The position numbers and the translations under genes are program-made. Under the pieces are notes generated by a model. It was given only the letters and a program-made list of their open reading frames with translations. It was not told where the DNA came from and made no database searches. Shown here piece by piece: positions 57,773 through 64,000 of a stretch of 64,000 nucleotides of DNA (position 1 is its first letter; the number at the start of each line of letters is the position of its first letter). The stretch lies in assembly GCA_946187865.1 (NCBI GenBank), contig CAMHST010000004.1, positions 18,618-82,617 of the forward strand, read 5' to 3'. This DNA comes from an uncultured Bacteroidales bacterium. GTDB lineage: Bacteria; Bacteroidota; Bacteroidia; Bacteroidales; UBA932.

Positions 57773-58915
57773 TCAGGCCTGGGGCGCCTGCGGAGCGGCC
57801 GGCGGCTCGGGAGTTCCCTTCTTGCCGTGGGTGGCGAAGTACCAGATAACGGCCGCCGCTATCACCAGAAGGGCGATGGCCAGGACGGGGCGGTAGGCGA
57901 TCCAGGCCAGCGCCACCACGATCAGACCCCAGGCGAAGCCGATCACGTTGCACACCAGTCCTACGCCCCAGCCCACGATGCGGGACAGGAAAGGAATCAC
58001 CTTGAGCAGGGTTTCCAGGATGCTGAACACGCTGCGCAGGCCGGCCATGATCAGGATGAAGCCCAGAATGCGGAGAATCCAGAGCATCATCTTGTTGGCG
58101 GAGTGCTCTCCCTCGAAGATCTGTTCCTGAGGGATGTTCCCCATCCGCAGGGCGGAGAAGGATTTTCCGTTCTTGGCCTGGTAGGAGGTGAAGCTGTCTC
58201 CGGAGACGGCGGCCACGATACTAATCTGGGCGGGCAGGACCTTGGTGAAGGTGATGCGAACGTCGCCCACGTCCGGGCGGGCGGGGTCCTTGCCGATATA
58301 AATGACGTTGGTCCCCGTGCTGTCGTTCACCTGCAGGGGCGTGGAGCCGCTGATGGAGCGGATCTGGTCCGTATTCAGTTTATAGGCCCCGAACTGCACC
58401 TGTTGGGCGTATTTTGTGTAAGGCTCCACCTGCCGCAGCACTTTGTTCTCGTTCCGGTAGTCCGGGTCGTGGAAGTTTTGGGAAGGGATGGGGGAGCTTA
58501 CCCATTGCAGGTCATAGGTGTATGTGGTGATGGTTTCCTCGGCGCCGCCTATCTTGTCTTTGCTTTCGGATTCGGCATGTTCCACCCACTGGTAGTACTC
58601 CACGTCGCGGCGGATGGAGATGGCGCGGGCGCCTACTTTGAACTCGGAGTCGAAAAGGGAATCGCTGGTTGCCACCATGCCCGTAGCATGCACCAGTTTT
58701 CCTTCGAAAGCGGGGTCTATCCGGGAAATGTCCGGCATTTCCACGACCTGGCCCTGGGCCTCTTTGAGCATCTTGGTGGTTTTCACGGCACGTCCTTCGT
58801 TCCACCAGAGCAGGATGGTTCCGCCCACAATCAGGAGCAGACCGGTTACAATGCCGCCCAGGGAGTTGCCCAGGCGCTTTCCGTAGCTGGTACGGGTTGT
58901 TTCAGTGTACGCCAT
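57773..58915 (-). CDS. TMEM43 (LUMA) family membrane protein
   Basis: TSYGKRLGNSLGGIVTGLLLIVGGTILLWWNEGRAVKTTKMLKEAQGQVVEM; 3-4 C-terminal TM helices. Confidence 0.82.
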   Translation of the reverse strand: MAYTETTRTSYGKRLGNSLGGIVTGLLLIVGGTILLWWNEGRAVKTTKMLKEAQGQVVEMPDISRIDPAFEGKLVHATGMVATSDSLFDSEFKVGARAISIRRDVEYYQWVEHAESESKDKIGGAEETITTYTYDLQWVSSPIPSQNFHDPDYRNENKVLRQVEPYTKYAQQVQFGAYKLNTDQIRSISGSTPLQVNDSTGTNVIYIGKDPARPDVGDVRITFTKVLPAQISIVAAVSGDSFTSYQAKNGKSFSALRMGNIPQEQIFEGEHSANKMMLWILRILGFILIMAGLRSVFSILETLLKVIPFLSRIVGWGVGLVCNVIGFAWGLIVVALAWIAYRPVLAIALLVIAAAVIWYFATHGKKGTPEPPAAPQAPQA

Positions 58916-58938
58916 AGTTATATAGGTTTCGTTCTGTA

Positions 58939-58946
58939 CAAAAGTA
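58939..58946 (-). promoter_or_regulatory. -7 box TACTTTTG of the TMEM43-like gene
   Basis: plus caaaagta 23 nt upstream of ATG. Confidence 0.5.
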
Positions 58947-58966
58947 AGAAATTATTTTTTATTTCG

Positions 58967-58974
58967 TATCTTTG
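58967..58974 (+). promoter_or_regulatory. -7 box TATCTTTG of the C1 peptidase gene
   Basis: tatctttgaagg 22 nt upstream of ATG. Confidence 0.55.
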
Positions 58975-58996
58975 AAGGAATCAAAAGCGTATTTCT

Positions 58997-60388
58997 ATGA
59001 AAAAGACCCTCATCCTGGCAGCTTCGCTGCTTGTTTGCGCCACCGCATTCGCCCAGAAACCCGCCGCAGACCCTAAAGGCGGCATCTCGGCCGACATGCT
59101 CAAGGAAATCAGTTCGGCTTATCAGGGAACCCCGGCCGACAAAGCCCTCAGAAATGCCCTCAACAGCACCCAGATCAATGTGCTGGCCGCATCGGCCGAC
59201 AACCTGGCCATGATCGACACCCACTTCTCCCACGAAGTGAAAACGGTGGGCCGCACGGACCAGAAGTCTTCCGGGCGCTGCTGGCTCTTCACCGGGCTCA
59301 ACGTGATCCGGGCGCGGATGATCCAGAAGCACGACCTGGGAGCCTTCACTTTTTCCCAGAACTATCTTTTTTTCTACGACCAGCTGGAAAAGGCCAACTT
59401 GTTCCTGCAGGGGATCATCGACACGGCAGATCTTCCCATCGAAGACCGTAAGGTAGATTGGCTGCTGTCCAACCCCATCGGCGACGGCGGACAGTTCACC
59501 GGCGTGTCCAACCTGATCATGAAATACGGCGTGGTTCCCTCCGACGTGATGCCGGAAACGCTCTCGGCCAACAGCACTTCCCAGATGAACACCCAGATCA
59601 AGACCAAACTCCGGGAAGACGCTCTCCGCCTTCGCGAGGCCAAAGCCGGAGACCGGCAGCGCATGAAAGTGGACATGCTCAAGGAAGTGTACCGGATGCT
59701 GGCGCTGTGCCTGGGCGTTCCGCCGCAGGAATTCACCTGGGCCCGCTACAACGCCAAGGGAGAATTCGTGAGCGAGAAAACCTACACGCCCAAGGGCTTC
59801 TATCAGGAATTCGTAGGGGAAGACCTGGAGAACAACTACATCATGGTGATGAACAACCCGGCCGTGGAGTATGGCAAAGTGTACGAGATCGAGTACGACC
59901 GCCACGTGTACGACGGCCAGAACTGGGTGTACCTGAACCTCCCCATCGAAAAAATCAAGGAAATGGCCATCGCCTCCATCCAGGACAACACCGCCCTGTA
60001 TTTCTCCTGCGACGTGGGTAAATTCCTGGACCGCACCCGTGGCGTGGCAGACCTGAACAACTTCGACTACGACTCCCTGATGGGCGTTAACTTCGGCATG
60101 GACAAGAAAGAGCGCATCCTCACCCACGCCAGCGGGTCCACCCACGCCATGACCCTGATTGCCGTGGACCTCAAGGAGGGCAAACCCGTGAAATGGATGG
60201 TGGAGAACAGCTGGGGCGCCGCCAGCGGCTACAAGGGCAACATCATCATGACCGACGAGTGGTTCAACGAGTATATGTTCCGCCTGGTGGTGGAGAAGAA
60301 GTACGTCCCCGCCGATGTGATGGCCCAGATGAACCAGAAGCCCATTCTGCTTCCGTCCTGGGATCCGATGTTCGCTCCGGAAGAGTAA
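58997..60388 (+). CDS. Secreted C1-family aminopeptidase (PepC/bleomycin hydrolase-like)
   Basis: Signal peptide; TDQKSSGRCWLFTGLNVIR; THAMTLIAVD; VENSWGAASGYKG. Confidence 0.92.
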   Translation: MKKTLILAASLLVCATAFAQKPAADPKGGISADMLKEISSAYQGTPADKALRNALNSTQINVLAASADNLAMIDTHFSHEVKTVGRTDQKSSGRCWLFTGLNVIRARMIQKHDLGAFTFSQNYLFFYDQLEKANLFLQGIIDTADLPIEDRKVDWLLSNPIGDGGQFTGVSNLIMKYGVVPSDVMPETLSANSTSQMNTQIKTKLREDALRLREAKAGDRQRMKVDMLKEVYRMLALCLGVPPQEFTWARYNAKGEFVSEKTYTPKGFYQEFVGEDLENNYIMVMNNPAVEYGKVYEIEYDRHVYDGQNWVYLNLPIEKIKEMAIASIQDNTALYFSCDVGKFLDRTRGVADLNNFDYDSLMGVNFGMDKKERILTHASGSTHAMTLIAVDLKEGKPVKWMVENSWGAASGYKGNIIMTDEWFNEYMFRLVVEKKYVPADVMAQMNQKPILLPSWDPMFAPEE

Positions 60389-60434
60389 TTTCCGGTGGAG
60401 GTTATCTTAGTTGATAATCAGCTTTCTAATAGTA

Positions 60435-60464
60435 GTCCCTGTGTGCTTGCAGACACACAGGGAC
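60435..60464. repeat. 30-nt hairpin repeat copy B in convergent intergenic gap
   Basis: GTCCCTGTGTGCTTGCAGACACACAGGGAC, perfect 11-bp stem. Confidence 0.75.
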
Positions 60465-60502
60465 TATCTTTAAAAACTTAGTTTCAGCCAGTTGGCCTCT
60501 AC

Positions 60503-61045
60503 TTACTGTTCCCGGATAATGTCCATGCCCAGGCGGATGGCCTCCTCGTTCATGGGAATCAGGTGGTGGTGGCGCTCCGGGAGGGTTTTGCGCAGGGCTT
60601 TGAGCACGCCCTCGATGGACACGATGGGGTGGATCTTGAGGAAACCGCCCAGCACGATCATGTTGAACACTTTGATCATGTTCATCTCGGCCGCCTTGTC
60701 CATGGCGTCGATCCGGTAAACATGGATGTCTTTGCGGGTGGGGGGAACATTGATGCCGTAGCCGTCGTAGATAAGGGTTCCGCCCTTTTTCACCTTGCTT
60801 TCGAACTTCTCCAGCGAGGGTTGGTTTAGGACGATGGCCGTGTCGTAGGAGGAGAGGATGGGGGAGGAGACCGGCTCGTCGCTCACGATCACCGTCACGT
60901 TGGCGGTGCCGCCGCGCTGCTCGGGCCCGTACGCCGGCATCCAGGTCACTTCCTTGTCTTCCATCAGGCCGGAATAGGCCAGGATCTTTCCCATGGAGAG
61001 GACGCCTTGTCCTCCGAATCCGGATATGATAATTTCGTGTGTCAT
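60503..61045 (-). CDS. 2-oxoacid:ferredoxin oxidoreductase gamma subunit
   Basis: EIIISGFGGQGVLSMGKILAYSGLMEDKEVTWMPAYGPEQRGGTANVTVI. Confidence 0.9.
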   Translation of the reverse strand: MTHEIIISGFGGQGVLSMGKILAYSGLMEDKEVTWMPAYGPEQRGGTANVTVIVSDEPVSSPILSSYDTAIVLNQPSLEKFESKVKKGGTLIYDGYGINVPPTRKDIHVYRIDAMDKAAEMNMIKVFNMIVLGGFLKIHPIVSIEGVLKALRKTLPERHHHLIPMNEEAIRLGMDIIREQ

Positions 61046-61058
61046 AGTGCCGTGCGTA

Positions 61059-61826
61059 TTATTTACCGTTGTCCTTGAGGTCGCCGAGCGGGTAGAACGG
61101 GACCATGTTTTCTTCCATCCACTTGTTGGCTTTGTCCGGGCTCATGCGCCAGTTGGTGTTGCAGGTGGATACGATCTCTACCAGGTTGGAGCCTTTGCCT
61201 TCCATGGAATACTCGAAAGCCTTGCGGATGGCCCGTTTGGCCTTGAGGATGGAGGCTACGTTCTGTACGCTCTGGCGCGTGACGTAGCAGGTCCCTTCCA
61301 GCTGGGCGGCGATGTCGGCCATCTTGAGCGGGTAGCCGTGCAGTTTGGGGTCTCGGCCGTAAGGGCAGGTGACCGTTTTCATGCCCAAGAGGGTGGTGGG
61401 GGCCATCTGGCCGCCGGTCATGCCGTAAATGGCGTTGTTGATGAAGATGATGGTGATGTTCTCCCCGCGGTTCAGGGCGTGGATGGTTTCCGCGGTGCCG
61501 ATACAGGCCAGGTCGCCGTCGCCCTGATAAGTGAACACCAGGCGGTCCGGCCACAGGCGCTTGACGGCCGATGCCAGTGCGGGAGCGCGGCCGTGGGCGG
61601 CTTCCTGCCAGTCTACGTCGATGTATTTATAGGCGAACACGGCGCATCCCACGGGAGAGATGGCGATGGTCTTCTCTGCCATGCCCATTTCCATCACGAC
61701 CTCGGAAATGAGCTTATGCACCACGCCGTGGCTGCAGCCCGGGCAGTAATGCATGGGCACGTCATTGAGCAGTTCCGGTTTTTTGTAAACCAGGTTCTCG
61801 GGACGGATGATTTCTTCTGTTGTCAT
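61059..61826 (-). CDS. 2-oxoacid:ferredoxin oxidoreductase beta (TPP-binding) subunit
   Basis: HYCPGCSHGVVHKLI; TYQGDGDLACIGTAETIHALNRGENITIIFINNAIYGMTGGQMAPTT. Confidence 0.92.
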   Translation of the reverse strand: MTTEEIIRPENLVYKKPELLNDVPMHYCPGCSHGVVHKLISEVVMEMGMAEKTIAISPVGCAVFAYKYIDVDWQEAAHGRAPALASAVKRLWPDRLVFTYQGDGDLACIGTAETIHALNRGENITIIFINNAIYGMTGGQMAPTTLLGMKTVTCPYGRDPKLHGYPLKMADIAAQLEGTCYVTRQSVQNVASILKAKRAIRKAFEYSMEGKGSNLVEIVSTCNTNWRMSPDKANKWMEENMVPFYPLGDLKDNGK

Positions 61827-61839
61827 AGGGCGCAGTACT

Positions 61840-62922
61840 TTAGAGAGTCATTTTCTTGATTTGTTCCACAACCTCTTCCGGCTCCGGGATAATGCCGCCC
61901 AGGCGGCCGTACCACTGGACCGGAACTTTGCATTCCACAGCCAGGCGGATGTCTTCCACCATCTGTCCGGCATTGATTTCCAGGGAGAGGATGCCTTTCA
62001 CCTTCTTGCCCAGCTCGCCGATCCGTTTGTACGGGAACGGCCACAGGGTGATGGGACGCAGCAGCCCCACCTTGATGCCCTGCTCACGGGCGATGGAGAT
62101 GACCTTCTTGGCGATGCGGGCGGCGCTGCCGAAGGCCACGATCAGGTATTCGGCGTCTTCCAGCTTGTATTCCTCGAAGCGCACTTCTTTCTCCTCGATC
62201 ACGCGGTACTTGGCCTGGATGCGGAGGTTGTTCTGCTCCATTTCCTCGGAGCGCAGCTCCAGGGAGGTGATGATGTTGGGCCTCCGCATGCCTATACGGC
62301 CGGTGGTGGCCCAGGGGCACTCGCGGGCGATTTCCTCTTCCGTGCGGCGCGGCTTGAAAGGCGGGAGCACCACCTTTTCCATCATCTGGCCGATGGCGCC
62401 ATCGGAAAGAATCATGGCCGGGTTGCGGTACTTGAACGCCAGCTCGAAGGCCAGGTCCACGAAATCGGCCATTTCCTGGACCGAGGCGGGGGCCAGGGTG
62501 ATGAGCCGGTAGTCTCCGTGGCCGCCGCCCTTGACCGTCTGGAAATAGTCGGCCTGGGAAGGCTGGATGGTGCCCAGTCCGGGGCCGCCGCGGGAAACGT
62601 TCACGATCAGGGCAGGGAGCTCGGCGCCCGCCATGTAGGAGATGCCTTCCTGCATCAGGGAGATGCCCGGAGAGGAGGAGGAGGTCATGACGCGCTTGCC
62701 GGTGGCGGCGCCGCCATAGACCATGTTGATGGAGGCCACTTCGCTCTCTGCCTGCAGGACCACCATGCCGGTGGTTTCCCAAGGCTTTTCCGCGGCCAGG
62801 GTTTCCAGCACCTCGGACTGCGGGGTGATGGGATAGCCGAAATATCCGTCACAACCGCAGCGGATGGCGGCATGGGCAATGGCCTCATTGCCTTTCATCA
62901 GGGTTACTTCTTTGTCTGCCAT
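61840..62922 (-). CDS. vorB: 2-oxoacid:ferredoxin oxidoreductase alpha subunit (VorB-like)
   Basis: LMKGNEAIAHAAIRCGCDGYFGYPITPQSEVLE; SSSPGISLMQEGISYMAGAELP. Confidence 0.9.
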   Translation of the reverse strand: MADKEVTLMKGNEAIAHAAIRCGCDGYFGYPITPQSEVLETLAAEKPWETTGMVVLQAESEVASINMVYGGAATGKRVMTSSSSPGISLMQEGISYMAGAELPALIVNVSRGGPGLGTIQPSQADYFQTVKGGGHGDYRLITLAPASVQEMADFVDLAFELAFKYRNPAMILSDGAIGQMMEKVVLPPFKPRRTEEEIARECPWATTGRIGMRRPNIITSLELRSEEMEQNNLRIQAKYRVIEEKEVRFEEYKLEDAEYLIVAFGSAARIAKKVISIAREQGIKVGLLRPITLWPFPYKRIGELGKKVKGILSLEINAGQMVEDIRLAVECKVPVQWYGRLGGIIPEPEEVVEQIKKMTL

Positions 62923-62926
62923 GGTC

Positions 62927-63157
62927 TCAAGCCTCCTTTTTACGATAAACGGTGATACATCCGTCCGGGCACACGATGGCACAGGATGCGCATCCCGTGC
63001 AGGTGTCTTCCAGGACGGTCTGGGCATAATTGTAGCCCTTCTGATTCACGCTCTTGGTGGTTAGTGCAAGCACGTGGAGGGGACAGGCCACAACGCAAAG
63101 GCCGCAGCCTTTGCAGCGTTCGGTGTCGACAACTGTCGCGCCTTTCATTTTAGCCAT
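62927..63157 (-). CDS. 2x[4Fe-4S] ferredoxin subunit of the oxidoreductase
   Basis: CKGCGLCVVACPLHVL...CTGCASCAIVCPDGCI. Confidence 0.93.
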   Translation of the reverse strand: MAKMKGATVVDTERCKGCGLCVVACPLHVLALTTKSVNQKGYNYAQTVLEDTCTGCASCAIVCPDGCITVYRKKEA

Positions 63158-63168
63158 ATCGGGTCCTT

Positions 63169-63441
63169 TTATTGGTTATACATATCTTTGTTGTAGAATG
63201 AGAGGATTTCTTCCGCGATTTCCAGCGCCTGCGCCGCGGGGCTTTCCGGGTTCAGGTGGATGGCCTCCAGGTAGTTGTTCATGGCCATCTGCCAGTTTCC
63301 CTTTTTCCGCCAGGCGTTTCCCAGCAGGTAGAACAGGCTGTCATCCATTACGCCACCCCCGCTCCGGAAAGTTTCCAGGGCGGCGATGGCCTCGTCGGCC
63401 TTGTCCTCCTGCAGGAGGGCGGTAATCCTCTCTTTCATCAT
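63169..63441 (-). CDS. TPR-like small protein
   Basis: SLFYLLGNAWRKKGNWQMAMNNYLEAIHLNPESPAAQAL. Confidence 0.75.
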   Translation of the reverse strand: MMKERITALLQEDKADEAIAALETFRSGGGVMDDSLFYLLGNAWRKKGNWQMAMNNYLEAIHLNPESPAAQALEIAEEILSFYNKDMYNQ

Positions 63442-64000
63442 TTCGGGTCGTTTACCAGCATGCACCAGCCGTAAGGGTCTTCCTGTTCGCCCCGCTGGAT
63501 GCCCACGATGCGGTCGTAGAGCTTTTTACTGATGGGGCCGCAGCTGTCCGGGTACTTGTACTCCCGGGTGATGGTCCCGCTTTCCAGGGTGATCTTGTCG
63601 TCGATCCGGCTCACGGGGGTGATCACGACGGCCGTTCCGCAGGAATTCACCTCCTCGAAGGTGTCCAGCTCGTCGATGAAAATGGTCCTGCGTTCTACTT
63701 TAAGGCCGATTTCCTCTGCGATCTTGCGCAGGGACTTGTTGGTGATGGACGGCAGCACACTGGGCGAATTCGGGGTGACGTAGCAGCCGTGCTTGATGCC
63801 GAAGAAGTTGGAGGATCCGAATTCCTCGATGTGGCTGTGGGTGGCGCTGTCCAGGAACAGCAGCTCCCGGTAACCCATCTTGTGGGCAAGGTTGTAGGCA
63901 TGCAGGGACTGGGCATAGTTGGCGCCCAGTTTGTATCCGCCCGATCCGTAGGTGGCGGCACGGTCGTAGTTGCGGGAAATGACGGCGGTGGCGGGCTGGA
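63438..64000 (-). CDS. ilvE: Branched-chain amino acid aminotransferase, C-terminal part (5' end outside window)
   Basis: Open frame to window edge: GGYKLGANYAQSLHAYNLAHKMGYRELLFLDSATHSHIEEFGSSNFFGI...SVLPSITNKSLRKIAEEIGL. Confidence 0.9.
   Translation of the reverse strand, partial: QPATAVISRNYDRAATYGSGGYKLGANYAQSLHAYNLAHKMGYRELLFLDSATHSHIEEFGSSNFFGIKHGCYVTPNSPSVLPSITNKSLRKIAEEIGLKVERRTIFIDELDTFEEVNSCGTAVVITPVSRIDDKITLESGTITREYKYPDSCGPISKKLYDRIVGIQRGEQEDPYGWCMLVNDPK

Noticed and set aside
57740-58975. 411-aa plus-strand ORF opposite the TMEM43-like gene
   Set aside because: Antisense, starts inside the terminator region; low-complexity.
61807-62955. 382-aa plus-strand ORF opposite vorB
   Set aside because: Antisense to a conserved oxidoreductase subunit.

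Overview
This is a 64 kb chromosomal window from a Bacteroidales-type (Bacteroidota) genome. The lineage call rests on repeated TAnnTTTG -7 boxes, LytTR and AraC one-component regulators, fimbrillin-like surface lipoproteins and SurA/OstA gene order. I saw no rRNA, tRNA, CRISPR array, phage or IS element. From left to right: a partial apt; a large nucleotide-biosynthesis cluster (guaB, guaA-like ATPPase, pyrG, carA, carB, purA, purF, purC, purB, full-length guaA); a membrane AraC regulator, DUF456 protein, Xaa-Pro aminopeptidase, ahcY, nhaA, fabG, comF; a Zn/Cd P-type ATPase with a His-Glu repeat; lysoplasmalogenase, rsmE, tsaC, EEP nuclease, rhomboid, mutL, GH29 fucosidase, TlpA-like, radA, ispF; two loci combining surface proteins with membrane or LytTR regulators; CE15 esterase, galE, OstA-like, surA, PpiC-like, PBP4, TMEM43-like, secreted C1 peptidase; and a vor (branched-chain 2-oxoacid:ferredoxin oxidoreductase) operon with a TPR protein and partial ilvE. 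The most interesting observations are: (i) two 21-bp-spaced direct repeats (TTCAGCGAACCC x2 and TTCACCGA x2), each about 36-37 bp upstream of a -7 box and each in front of a LytTR gene or operon, which look like LytTR operators; (ii) a VTC/DUF4956/surface carbohydrate-binding/LytTR locus; (iii) a 50-aa ORF that looks like the N- and C-terminal ends of type III glutamine synthetase fused together; (iv) two GMP synthetases, one without its amidotransferase domain; (v) a 30-nt hairpin present in two convergent intergenic gaps; (vi) a Kelch-like propeller joined through one TM helix to an AraC domain; (vii) a candidate small RNA downstream of guaA; (viii) a family of GGCC-core inverted repeats. 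All calls come from reading the sequence; no database search was run.
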